Notes under the pieces: generated by a model
Databases searched by the model: none
What the model saw: the letters and a program-made list of their open reading frames with translations, nothing else
What the model was told of the DNA's origin: nothing
Assembly: GCA_023390395.1 (NCBI GenBank)
Contig: JAEWCY010000053.1
Coordinates: 1 to 21,974, forward strand
Direction of reading: 5' to 3'
DNA length: 21,974 nucleotides
DNA from: Pseudomonadota bacterium
Lineage (GTDB): Bacteria > Desulfobacterota > Desulfovibrionia > Desulfovibrionales > Desulfovibrionaceae
Shown here: positions 7,486 through 14,323 of the stretch, one piece after another
How the letters are laid out: the number at the start of each line of letters is the position of its first letter
Position numbering within the stretch: position 1 is the stretch's first letter
Translations under genes and position numbers: made by a program

Positions 7486-8654
7486 GGAACCCGGCTCTCC
7501 CGCGATGCGTCCCCCGGACCGTCGGCGACCTCCACGACCAGCCTTTGGGGATGGCCCTTGGCGGCGGGTTCGAAACGCAAGGCTCCGCCGTTTTCGTTGA
7601 GAAAATTGATGAACGCCGCGACCGGGGCCTCCCGCGCCCCGACCTCGGGCACGCCCTCGAGCACAATGACCGCCCCGCCGGCCGGCGGGGCTTCCAGGCT
7701 CACGGCCACCGCCCCGGCGGCCGCCTCCAGGCTTTGGCGCGTGAGCGCCGCCAGGCCCGTCAGAAAGGGTTCCCTGCGCAGGCGAACCGTGACGCCGGGC
7801 CGGATGCGCCTGGCCACGGGATCATGGCCGGCGGCGCGCGGCATGCGGTCGAGGATGGCGACGAGCTCCTCGTCCAGGCGCACGGCGGCGAGGCAGGGCC
7901 GCGCCCGGCCCTTGCGCTCGAATTCGCCGCGATACCGTTCCAGGTCGCCGCGCATGCCTTCCTTGATCTCGCCAAGAGCCGCCGCGCGCTCGACCAGGCG
8001 CGGCACGGCCCGTTCGAGCACGGCCTGGCGCAGGGCGCGGCCGTGACGCGAGGCTTCCTGGACATCGCCGGCGGCCGCCGCCGCATCCAGGCCGTCGAAG
8101 CCGACGCCGAGCCTGCCGACCCCGTCCAGGACGCGCCCCAGACGCAGGAGCTCGGCCTCGAAGGCGGACAAGGCGTTGCCCACGCCGTGGAGATAGACGC
8201 CGGCGGCGGCGAGCTGTCCGGCGGCGTAAGCCGCCTCGGCCTGTCGTTCGGCCAGCTCGCGGCGCAGCACGGATTCTCGCAGGGCCTTGGTGCGCCGCAC
8301 GAGCATCCGGGTGCGCTGCTCCACGCGCCCGGCCAGGGCCTCGTTGGCCAGACGCAGCCGCTCCTCGGCTGCCCGCCGCCGCCGGGACTCGCGGGCGGCC
8401 AGGAAGGCGAGCCCGAGCCCCCCGACGCTCAAAAGCCCGAGCATGAGCCGCAGCGCCCCCACCCGGGCGGCCACTTCCGGCAACACGGCGGCGAACTCGG
8501 CCACCGCCCGCTCGTAGTCCAGAACCACGTACCAGGCCAGGGCGACGCAGATGGCCGCAGCCAGGGGCAGCAACACGTCGGCCTCGCGCAGCCCCGCGCC
8601 AGCGGCGGGCTGGTCGTGCTTCTTCCGATGCTTTTCATTGGCGGTTGCGGACAT
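7482..8654 (-). CDS. Membrane protein resembling a degenerate sensor histidine kinase
   Basis: 390 residues. Two hydrophobic segments (~26-46 and ~68-87) flank a short loop, then a charged coiled coil (~90-145). Next comes GVYLHGVGNALSAFEAELL (153-171), resembling the H-box of kinases with an LHN(V/I)GNAL motif; H156 is the candidate phospho-His. The C-terminal ~270-376 sits where an HATPase domain would be, but no N-box asparagine, DxGxG or GxGxG is visible; the N-box position reads LTGLAALTRQSLEA. It may be a pseudokinase, a phosphotransfer/dimerisation protein, or a fast-evolving kinase. GAGG lies five bases before the ATG at 8654; in-frame codons upstream lack such a site and would read through hairpins. 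Its exact role is unknown. Confidence 0.65.
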   Translation of the reverse strand: MSATANEKHRKKHDQPAAGAGLREADVLLPLAAAICVALAWYVVLDYERAVAEFAAVLPEVAARVGALRLMLGLLSVGGLGLAFLAARESRRRRAAEERLRLANEALAGRVEQRTRMLVRRTKALRESVLRRELAERQAEAAYAAGQLAAAGVYLHGVGNALSAFEAELLRLGRVLDGVGRLGVGFDGLDAAAAAGDVQEASRHGRALRQAVLERAVPRLVERAAALGEIKEGMRGDLERYRGEFERKGRARPCLAAVRLDEELVAILDRMPRAAGHDPVARRIRPGVTVRLRREPFLTGLAALTRQSLEAAAGAVAVSLEAPPAGGAVIVLEGVPEVGAREAPVAAFINFLNENGGALRFEPAAKGHPQRLVVEVADGPGDASRESRVP

Positions 8655-8692
8655 GGCGACCTCGACGCGGCGCACCTCGAAGCTGAGAAAGC

Positions 8693-8725
8693 AAAACCCG
8701 GGCCAGGTAAAAAAACCTGCCCGGG
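8693..8725 (-). terminator. Rho-independent terminator downstream of the zinc-ribbon gene
   Basis: CCCGGG-C-CAGGT (8697-8708) pairs with ACCTGCCCGGG (8715-8725) across an A-rich loop with one bulged base. On the minus strand the hairpin is followed by TTTTGCTTT. It lies between the zinc-ribbon gene (stop at 8835) and the membrane gene starting at 8654, so it would end the upstream transcript. Confidence 0.6.
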
Positions 8726-8750
8726 CGCAAAAGAAATCCACCGCCGCAGG

Positions 8751-8803
8751 ACCGGCTTCCCCCGGGCGCTCCACCGTGCGTGGAGCGCCCGGGGGAAGCC
8801 GGT
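8751..8803. repeat. Perfect 24-bp inverted repeat with 5-nt loop
   Basis: The arm at 8751-8774 (starting ACCGGCTTCCCCC) is the exact reverse complement of 8780-8803, separated by CGTGC. No T-tract follows directly on either strand. It sits 31 bp downstream of the stop of the zinc-ribbon gene and just before the smaller terminator hairpin in transcription order, so it may protect or end that mRNA. Confidence 0.75.
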
Positions 8804-8834
8804 CGCAGCCGGGAGCCTCCGGAAACCGGGCCCC

Positions 8835-9551
8835 CTATTCCGGGAGATTGATGCCGAAATCCATGCGGCCGAAGGAATCCAGGCCGTCGTCCATGCCGCC
8901 GCTCTCCACGTTCTCCTCCACCACGCGGGGCGCGGCGGACTTGGTCTTGCGACGGCGGCGGGCGATGATCTCCTTGAGCAGCTCGTCGCGACCCATGTAG
9001 CAATCCAGGCACATGTCCTCGCGGGGGCTGAATTCGGAGGCGCGCTTGCGCAGGTTGCAGACCTTGCAGATGCGGGCGTCGGACACGGGCGTGGCGGAGT
9101 CCTCGTCGTCCTCTTCCTCCAGGACAGGCTCGTCCTCGACCTCGGCCAGGACCTCCTCGACCTCCTCCCGCTCGCGGCGCACGGGCTTTTCCTTGCGCGC
9201 CTTGGCCGGGGCGGCCGGCCGCGGCGCGGGCTCCTCGTCGTGGGCGTCGGCGTCCACGCGCAGGGCGAAGGGCCCTTTTCGGGTGCGCACCTGGATCTCG
9301 CCGGAGAGCAGTTCCGGAAAGAGTTCGGCGAAGATCCGCACGAGCTGGAACTTCTTGTCCACGCCCTTGCGCCGCACCCGGATGTAGGCCCGGTTGCCCT
9401 GGACGGTGGGCCAGATGGCCTTGTCCAGGTTGGCGTTGCCGTCCTGCAGGAAGCGCCCCTCGACGACGAAGCCTTCCTCGCAGATGAAATAGTCAGTCCC
9501 CGGTTCGCAGTGAAAATAGTCCGCTTCGGGAGGTATCTTCTTCCAAGCCAA
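8835..9551 (-). CDS. Zinc-ribbon protein of unknown function, probable TTG start
   Basis: 238 residues. The N-terminal part (~1-100) includes QGNRAYIRVRRKG followed by FQLVRIFAELFPELL, faintly like the DNA-contacting half of HNH/NUMOD-type proteins but with no nuclease motif. A basic/acidic low-complexity linker follows (~103-155), then four cysteines in CKVC (162,165) and CLDC (181,184), a likely zinc knuckle, and a basic helix (~190-206). No ATG fits. TTG at 9551 has GAGGGG about six bases upstream; TTG at 9575 is the alternative. It lies 32 bp after the LUD gene and is probably cotranscribed with it. A nucleic-acid-binding role is only a guess. Confidence 0.7.
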   Translation of the reverse strand: MAWKKIPPEADYFHCEPGTDYFICEEGFVVEGRFLQDGNANLDKAIWPTVQGNRAYIRVRRKGVDKKFQLVRIFAELFPELLSGEIQVRTRKGPFALRVDADAHDEEPAPRPAAPAKARKEKPVRREREEVEEVLAEVEDEPVLEEEDDEDSATPVSDARICKVCNLRKRASEFSPREDMCLDCYMGRDELLKEIIARRRRKTKSAAPRVVEENVESGGMDDGLDSFGRMDFGINLPE

Positions 9552-9583
9552 GGCCGGCCCCTCGCTTTGCCCCAACAGGCCTC

Positions 9584-10237
9584 TTAGAGTCCCAAATCCT
9601 GGTTGATCAAGATCACCGTGATCCGCCCCCTGGGAAAGGACTTTTCGGTGATGGTCCACACGTTGCAAATGCGCTCCGGGCTGCCGCAGTCCTCGCAATG
9701 GGAGGTGGCCACGCAGGGCGTCTTCTTGGACAGGCGCATGGCGTTGGCCGGCGCGGCGAATTCCTTGATGCGGCTTATGGCGGAAGTCAAGTCCGAAACG
9801 AGCTTGTTGCGCCCGACGAGGACCACCGCCTGCCTGGGGCCGAAAGCGATGGCGCAGGCCCTGTTGCCGATCATGTCCAGGTTGACGAGGACGCCGTCCT
9901 CGGTGACGGCGTTGGTGCCGGTGACGAAGAGGTCGACCAGGAGAGCCTGCCGGCGGCGCTCGTAGGCCTGCTCGGGGGTGATGGTCCGGTCCAGGGTGTC
10001 GAGCACCTCGATGCCGGGCGTCCCGGCCAGGGCCTCGGCCAGGCCGGTGGCGGCGAGGGTCATGGAACCGCCGTAGGAAACGGTCTTCGCGCCGGAGGCG
10101 GGCAGGATCTCTTCCAGGAAAAGCGCCTTGGCCGCGGCGGCGTCCGGCACGACATGGGCCTTGAAATGGTTCTTGCGCAAGGCCTCGGCCGTTTCCTCGA
10201 GCCGCTTCGCGTAATAGAGGTCCGTCGGCGACGTCAT
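9584..10237 (-). CDS. LUD-domain protein (lactate-utilisation LutC/YkgG type)
   Basis: 217 residues matching the LUD (DUF162) fold: YGGSMTLAATGL (55-66), TGTNAVTEDGVLVNLDMIGNR (107-126), VGRNKLVSDL (141-150). LUD proteins are subunits of, or stand alone beside, iron-sulfur lactate dehydrogenases. The C-terminal cysteines C175, C181, C184 and C191 in CEDCGSPERIC are a feature of one LUD subgroup and may bind iron-sulfur or zinc. It is cytosolic with no signal peptide. AAGGAGGG lies five bases before the ATG at 10237. No other lut gene adjoins, so its role in lactate metabolism is inferred from family alone. Confidence 0.88.
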   Translation of the reverse strand: MTSPTDLYYAKRLEETAEALRKNHFKAHVVPDAAAAKALFLEEILPASGAKTVSYGGSMTLAATGLAEALAGTPGIEVLDTLDRTITPEQAYERRRQALLVDLFVTGTNAVTEDGVLVNLDMIGNRACAIAFGPRQAVVLVGRNKLVSDLTSAISRIKEFAAPANAMRLSKKTPCVATSHCEDCGSPERICNVWTITEKSFPRGRITVILINQDLGL

Positions 10238-10314
10238 GTTCCCTCCTTGCGGCCGTCCGGGCGGCCGGCGGATGCCCTTTTAATCAGGCTGCCCAAAAAA
10301 GCAAGGCGTCCGGG

Positions 10315-10767
10315 TCAGGGATAGACCGTACGCAGTTCGCCCAGAAACTCCCCCACCGTCGGATCCTTGCGGTTTTCCCGCACTACGACCCAAACACCCC
10401 AGGAAACCGGAATGTTCCGGTTCTTCTTGTTGGCGTAGAAGGCATCCAGGGCCGTGACGATCTTTCCGGCCGGCATGCCGGCGAAAAAGGCGTCGGACTG
10501 ACGCATGATGCTTTCCATGATGTCCGAGCAGATGGTGTATTCGTTTTTGAGGGTGATGCCGAGGATGTTCTCGTTGAGGTTGAAGCCGTCGAAGATGCCG
10601 AGCACGAGGTCGGTCTTCTGGTCCCGCGTAAGCCCCGCCCAGTAGGCCCCGGCCCGCTTGGCGGCCTGCGCCTGGGCCGTGGACGCGAGCAGGACGCATA
10701 AGGCCAGGGCAAAAAGCAATGCCGTGGCCGCGCCCCTTGCCGGGCGGTCGCCGCGCCTGTGCGCCAT
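10315..10767 (-). CDS. Small exported protein of unknown function
   Basis: 150 residues. A clear signal peptide (basic MAHRRGDRPARG, hydrophobic ~12-30, cleavage near AQA at 31-33) implies a periplasmic protein of about 115 residues. The mature part starts AYWAGLTRDQKTDLVLGIFDGFN, a pattern (W..L...K...V.G..DG) seen in small secreted proteins such as Rap1a/Tai-like ones, but the match is too weak to assign. It has one mature cysteine (C80). The start at 10767 has GAGGAG about eight bases upstream; in-frame ATGs further upstream have no such site and would break the signal peptide. It has its own promoter at 10817-10845. Confidence 0.75.
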   Translation of the reverse strand: MAHRRGDRPARGAATALLFALALCVLLASTAQAQAAKRAGAYWAGLTRDQKTDLVLGIFDGFNLNENILGITLKNEYTICSDIMESIMRQSDAFFAGMPAGKIVTALDAFYANKKNRNIPVSWGVWVVVRENRKDPTVGEFLGELRTVYP

Positions 10768-10816
10768 CGTCGTGCTCCTCGGACCGTCGCCTTGGGACAT
10801 GCGACGATACGGTTTC

Positions 10817-10845
10817 CTTGTAGGGCAAGCTGCGTATCGTTTCAA
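10817..10845 (-). promoter_or_regulatory. Sigma-70-type promoter of the small exported protein gene
   Basis: On the minus strand TTGAAA (10840-10845) and TACAAG (10817-10822) are separated by exactly 17 bases in an AT-rich patch just after the terminator of the upstream gene. The start would be near 10810, giving a leader of ~43 nt to the ATG at 10767. Confidence 0.55.
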
Positions 10846-10854
10846 CATATTGGC

Positions 10855-10884
10855 AAAAAAAACATGCGCTTTCACGTGGAAAGC
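10855..10884 (-). terminator. Rho-independent terminator of the phosphatase gene
   Basis: On the minus strand GCTTTC, loop CACGT, GAAAGC (10884-10868) is followed five bases later by eight Ts (10862-10855). The stem overlaps the last codons and stop (10872) of the histidine phosphatase gene. It separates that unit from the promoter of the next gene. Confidence 0.75.
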
Positions 10885-11516
10885 ATCTCTGGCGGCAGAT
10901 GCCCGGCGCTGATGCGCCCCACGTACGTTCCCCGACGGGAGACGGCCAACTCGGTCATGGCCGTGTTGGGATAGGCCACGGCCGTGCGGAAGGAACGAAA
11001 GCGCGTCATGGCCTCCTCCACGCCGAGGGGGCCGGAAAGGAGCCGCAGCAGCACGCCGCGCAGAAACTGGCCATGAGAAAAGATCGCCGACGTGCCGGGA
11101 AGCGGCTCAAGGCGCTCCAGGAAGGCCTCGACCCGGTCCCAGAATTCCACGAACGTCTCGGCCCCCTCCCCATCCCTGTAGCGCGGGTCGAGGCGTTGCC
11201 AGTATTCGACCACGGCCTGGCAACGGTCCAGGCGTGTGGTGCCCACGTAGCGGCGCGGGGCGAGATAGGTGAATTCCTGGATGGGCCACACGAAAACGGG
11301 GGCGTCGGGAAAGCGTTCGCAAAGCGGCTGGGCCGTCTGGGCCGCCCGGTCGAAGGGGGAAAAAATCACCCGGGCGGGAGCCCGCCGGAAGCAAGAGGCC
11401 ACCAGGGCGGCCTGGGCATGCCCCAACGGCGTGAGGGGAATGGTGTCCGGGTGCTCGGTCGCCTCGCCGGCGTTGGAGGCGCTCTGGCCGTGGCGGATGA
11501 GGCGGACGACGGGCAT
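10872..11516 (-). CDS. Histidine phosphatase family (phosphoglycerate-mutase-like) protein
   Basis: 214 residues, cytosolic. The catalytic motif RHGQS is at 8-12 (nucleophile H9). R57 in SPFDRAAQTA, E81 and the second histidine H148 in FSHGQF complete the usual phosphate pocket. Family members dephosphorylate small molecules, sugars or proteins and the substrate cannot be told from sequence. The ATG at 11516 lies six bases after the stop of the FliL-like gene with only a weak ribosome binding site, so translation is probably coupled to that gene. A terminator overlaps its stop codon. Confidence 0.85.
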   Translation of the reverse strand: MPVVRLIRHGQSASNAGEATEHPDTIPLTPLGHAQAALVASCFRRAPARVIFSPFDRAAQTAQPLCERFPDAPVFVWPIQEFTYLAPRRYVGTTRLDRCQAVVEYWQRLDPRYRDGEGAETFVEFWDRVEAFLERLEPLPGTSAIFSHGQFLRGVLLRLLSGPLGVEEAMTRFRSFRTAVAYPNTAMTELAVSRRGTYVGRISAGHLPPEMLST

Positions 11517-11522
11517 GGGCGG

Positions 11523-11969
11523 CTACCGGATGACGAATTGCAAATAGTACAGGCGCACGACGCGCGGCGCGCCGATGGCCTTGTTCATGACCGCGATGAT
11601 CTCGTCCTTGAGCCGGCGCTTGGCGAGTTCGCCCGAGAGCTGGGCCGCGGTCTTGTCGCGCAGGAAGAGCAGCACGGCCTCGCGCGCCCGGGGTGAGGCG
11701 GCCTGCACCGCGCCGTTCTCGTCCTGGCACTGGGCCTCGAAGCCGATGTAGAGCCTGGCCAGACGGTCGCCGTCGGCGATGCTGACCTCGAGCAACGGAT
11801 AGATGGCCCGGCCGCCCTTGGCCGTGACTTCGTCCTGGGCCGCGGCCGGCCCGGCCCAGAGAGCAAGGGCCAGGAACGCGGACAAGACGCCGGGCACGAA
11901 GCCCATGCTCCCTGTCCGGCGCCGCCACGGGGCTCCGCCCGCGCCATGCATCCCGCGCTGCGTCCTCAC
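11523..11969 (-). CDS. FliL-like exported protein
   Basis: 148 residues from a GTG start. The region ~54-148 matches the FliL pattern: YPLLEVSIADGDRLARLYIGFEAQ, then a central helix (REAVLLFLRDKTAAQLSGELAKRRLKDEI in parts) and the ending VVRLYYLQFVIR, corresponding to the V..VYF..FV(I)Q C-terminus of FliL. True FliL has an N-terminal membrane anchor and assists stators. Here hydrophobic residues 24-44 end in PAAAQ, more like a cleaved signal peptide. GGAGG lies seven bases before GTG 11969; ATG at 11906 is an alternative with a poorly spaced site. It is not in a flagellar operon but between an MFS gene (39 bp upstream) and a phosphatase gene (6 bp downstream). Confidence 0.65.
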   Translation of the reverse strand: MRTQRGMHGAGGAPWRRRTGSMGFVPGVLSAFLALALWAGPAAAQDEVTAKGGRAIYPLLEVSIADGDRLARLYIGFEAQCQDENGAVQAASPRAREAVLLFLRDKTAAQLSGELAKRRLKDEIIAVMNKAIGAPRVVRLYYLQFVIR

Positions 11970-12008
11970 GCCGTCCCCTCCGTCACCGACGCCGACTTCG
12001 CCGCCGCC

Positions 12009-13172
12009 TCAACGCGCCCTGCCCTCTCCCGAAAACGCCTCCGCGTCAAGACGTGTCGCCACGACGGCGGCCAGGACCGCGGCGGCGAGCAACAGCCCGA
12101 CCGCCGCGCCGAAACCGAATCTGTCCAGGACCACGCCGGGCAGGTAGGCGCCGAGCGCGCCGCCGGAATAGTAAAAGGAAATGTAGAGGCCGTTGACAAG
12201 CCCCTTGTGCTCCCCTTCCGCGCCGTTGAGCACCCCCGGGGCCACGGAATGGGCCAGGAACATGCCGGAACACAGCACGAAGACGCTGGCGAAGATCGCT
12301 CCCTGGGACGGCAGGGCGAAGATCGCCGCCGCGGCGATGACCACCGCCGCGCCCAGGGCCATGGTCCGGGTCGGCCCGCCCAGGCGTTTCGAGAAGCGAT
12401 GGGAGGTCAGGCAGGCGACGATGCCCATGAGGTAGCCGGCGTACATGCTGCCGGCCCGAAGCGGCGAATAGCCGCCTTCCAGCCGACCGAGACGGAAGGG
12501 CAGCAGGTTGAGCATGCCGGAAAAGACGAAAAAGAGCAGGGCCACCACCAGATAGGTGGCCACGAAGCCGTTTTTGCGCAGCACCCGGGGCGCGTATTCC
12601 AGGCGGATGGGCGAAAAAGCGGCCCGGCCGTCCGGGGGCAGGAACAGACAGCCCGCGGCGCACAAGGCGAGCACGGCGGACAGGCCGTAGAAAGGAATCC
12701 GCCAGCCCAGGGCGTCGGCGGCCAGACCGGAAAAAAAGCGGCCGAAGAACCCGCCGAAGACCGTGACCGCGATATAGACGGCCATGACCCGGCGAAGCGA
12801 CGCGGCCGGGGACGAGGTGGCCAGGTAGGTCATGAGCGCCGTCAGGAGCGCCGGCACGAGCACCCCCTGGCCCACGCGCACGGCGATGAACCAGGTGAAG
12901 TCCGGGACCAGGCACAGCCCGGCCGTGCACACGGCCAAAAGCGCCAGGGACGCGCCGATGAGCGGCTTGGCCGGCACGGCGTCGAGAAAGAAGCCGTAGG
13001 CCAGGGGAGCGAGACCGAGCGGCAGCATGGTGGCTGTGGTGGTCAGCGAAGCCGTGGCCTCGGAGACGCCGAAGGCGCGGGCCAGGACCGGCAGCAAAGG
13101 CTGGGGGGCGTAGATGGAGGAAATGCCGCACACGGTGGCGGCGTACAGTACGGCAAGGGTCCAGGTGTTCAT
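12009..13172 (-). CDS. Major facilitator superfamily transporter (YnfM/AraJ-like)
   Basis: 387 residues that are mostly hydrophobic, consistent with 12 membrane helices and two six-helix halves. It opens with MNTWTLAVLYAATVCGISSIYAPQ, typical of small-molecule efflux MFS proteins. Basic/charged loops such as RLGRLEGG and RFSKRLGGPTRTM mark cytoplasmic turns. The substrate is unknown; the YnfM/AraJ subgroup contains putative drug or sugar efflux pumps. The ATG at 13172 begins just before the first helix but has only a weak site (GGGAAA). The gap of 39 bp to the FliL-like gene suggests cotranscription. Two long hairpins lie upstream, between it and the 54-residue zinc-ribbon gene. Confidence 0.88.
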   Translation of the reverse strand: MNTWTLAVLYAATVCGISSIYAPQPLLPVLARAFGVSEATASLTTTATMLPLGLAPLAYGFFLDAVPAKPLIGASLALLAVCTAGLCLVPDFTWFIAVRVGQGVLVPALLTALMTYLATSSPAASLRRVMAVYIAVTVFGGFFGRFFSGLAADALGWRIPFYGLSAVLALCAAGCLFLPPDGRAAFSPIRLEYAPRVLRKNGFVATYLVVALLFFVFSGMLNLLPFRLGRLEGGYSPLRAGSMYAGYLMGIVACLTSHRFSKRLGGPTRTMALGAAVVIAAAAIFALPSQGAIFASVFVLCSGMFLAHSVAPGVLNGAEGEHKGLVNGLYISFYYSGGALGAYLPGVVLDRFGFGAAVGLLLAAAVLAAVVATRLDAEAFSGEGRAR

Positions 13173-13259
13173 GACGACGTTTCCCAGGCGTTGCGGCGCG
13201 GCCCGAACATAGCGCCGATTCTGCTGGGAGAAAAGAAAAACCTGAAATACAGCCGGTTG

Positions 13260-13302
13260 AAAAGCCCGCGGCGTCGCGGGAATGGGGACGACGCCGCGGG
13301 CT
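13260..13302 (-). terminator. Strong hairpin terminator before the MFS gene
   Basis: A perfect 14-bp inverted repeat, AGCCCGCGGCGTCG (13263-13276) with 13289-13302, has a 12-nt loop. On the minus strand the stem runs into TTTTC, as in a Rho-independent terminator. It would end transcripts from the zinc-ribbon/repressor unit and insulate the transporter gene. Confidence 0.7.
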
Positions 13303-13331
13303 GGCGGCGATGGGGGCCATGCAGGGAGAGC

Positions 13332-13367
13332 CGCGCCGCCGCCGCAAGGGGGGCTGGCGGCGGCGCG
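13332..13367. repeat. Second long GC-rich hairpin
   Basis: CGCGCCGCCGCC (13332-13343) pairs perfectly with GGCGGCGGCGCG (13356-13367) across a 12-nt loop. It lies 50 bp downstream of the stop codon of the zinc-ribbon gene, just before the terminator at 13260-13302. There is no T-tract of its own. Confidence 0.6.
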
Positions 13368-13417
13368 ACGCGAGGGCCCGTCGCCAAATGCCGGGATGCC
13401 GGGCACGCCGAAACGCC

Positions 13418-13582
13418 TCAGGACAGCCGGTCGATGTCCAGGGACTCGCCGCAGTTGGGGCAACGCGACAGCCGCGCCTTGAAGAGGAGCCGGGGCCGGA
13501 AGAACAGCGCGCGCCAGGTCGGGCCGGCGGGCCGGAACTCCACCATGATGGACATGCCGCAGCGGCAATAGCGTCGTTGCAT
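13418..13582 (-). CDS. 54-residue zinc-ribbon protein
   Basis: A very small protein with two cysteine pairs: CRC (C6, C8) near the N-terminus and CPNC (C41, C44) near the C-terminus, joined by a basic, aromatic-rich stretch (RPAGPTWRALFFRPRLLFKAR). This is the layout of a single zinc ribbon, suggesting nucleic-acid or protein binding. The ATG at 13582 has an excellent AAGGAGG seven bases upstream. It follows the CI-type repressor gene on the same strand by 69 bp, and the gap contains the operator-like palindrome at 13618-13635. It may therefore be the regulated target or partner of that repressor. The family is not recognised. Confidence 0.75.
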   Translation of the reverse strand: MQRRYCRCGMSIMVEFRPAGPTWRALFFRPRLLFKARLSRCPNCGESLDIDRLS

Positions 13583-13617
13583 GATGCGCCTCCTTGTTGC
13601 GCGGCCTGCGCAACATG

Positions 13618-13635
13618 TGTTTATTTTTATAAACC
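13618..13635. promoter_or_regulatory. Operator-like palindrome upstream of the zinc-ribbon gene
   Basis: TGTTTAT-TTTT-ATAAACC. It matches the palindrome at 14323-14340 in both half-sites except the final base. On the minus strand it contains TATAAA, a plausible -10 box for the zinc-ribbon gene 36 bp further on, though no good -35 is seen. It is probably a binding site for the adjacent CI-type repressor. Confidence 0.65.
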
Positions 13636-13651
13636 TTTCACACAAAAAAAA

Positions 13652-14323
13652 TTACAGTTCCCGGCCGATCCAGAGCACCCGGCCGATGACGCGCAACGCC
13701 TCGAGCTCGTCGCCGGCGAGAACGATGGGGGCGTAGTCCCGGTTGTCGCTCAGAAGCACCAGGGACCCGGGCCGCTTTTCCACCCGTTTGACGAGCACCG
13801 TGTCCTCCACGCCCAGGGCGTAGACGGCGTGAGCCACCACGGCGGTCTGCCCCTGGTCGATGAGCGCCAGGTCGCCGTGGCGGATCTCCGGTTCCATGCT
13901 GTTGCCGACCACGTCCATGAGCACCATCTGGGCCGGGTTGCCCTTGCGGCGCAGCCACTCCCGGCGAAACGGGTAGCGCGCCTCCACCTCGCCCTCGGTC
14001 TCGAAGGAGCCCCCGCCGGCGCAAAGCCGCGCCCGCACCTTGGGTACGGAGACGAACATCCCGGCGGCCTCGCCGTCGCCCTGGCCGCCGGTCCGGCCGA
14101 ATTCCAGCCAGTCGGCGTCCACCCGGGTCCGACGCGACACGGCCAGGATCCAGGCCTTGGGCACGGCGTCCTTGCGCTTGGCCTGGGTCACGGCCGAGCG
14201 GTGCACGCCGAGCCAAGCCGCGAGTTCGGCCTGGGAGCCGACGCCGGCCGCCTTGGCCGCCCGGGCGAAAAAGCCCTCGAAGCCCCCGGAAACGGCCGTC
14301 CGTTCGTCGTTTTGCGCACTCAT
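13652..14323 (-). CDS. CI/LexA-type repressor with S24 autoprotease domain
   Basis: 223 residues. The N-terminal helix-turn-helix (~15-76, QAELAAWLGVHRSAVTQAKR, then WLEFG) is of the phage CI repressor type. A short Gly-rich hinge ends in AAG, giving a likely cleavage bond A87-G88. The S24 domain (~90-223) carries nucleophile S142 in VGNSMEPEIRHGD and general base K179 in VLVKRVE. This predicts a dimeric repressor inactivated by self-cleavage, perhaps stimulated by RecA, as in phage CI and LexA. The ATG at 14323 has AAGGA five bases upstream, but that site lies inside the palindrome 14323-14340. No phage structural or integration genes are near, so it may be a domesticated or stand-alone regulator. 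Confidence 0.9.
   Translation of the reverse strand: MSAQNDERTAVSGGFEGFFARAAKAAGVGSQAELAAWLGVHRSAVTQAKRKDAVPKAWILAVSRRTRVDADWLEFGRTGGQGDGEAAGMFVSVPKVRARLCAGGGSFETEGEVEARYPFRREWLRRKGNPAQMVLMDVVGNSMEPEIRHGDLALIDQGQTAVVAHAVYALGVEDTVLVKRVEKRPGSLVLLSDNRDYAPIVLAGDELEALRVIGRVLWIGREL

Noticed and set aside
8751..8803. The 24-bp perfect inverted repeat as a further member of the GCCTCCGGCGGCCA 3'-end repeat family.
   Set aside because: It lacks both the leading 14-mer and the TGGAC end, so it is treated as a separate hairpin.
13652..13690. Run of eight Ts just after the repressor stop codon as a Rho-independent terminator.
   Set aside because: No stable stem lies directly before the T-run, so transcription may well continue into the zinc-ribbon gene.
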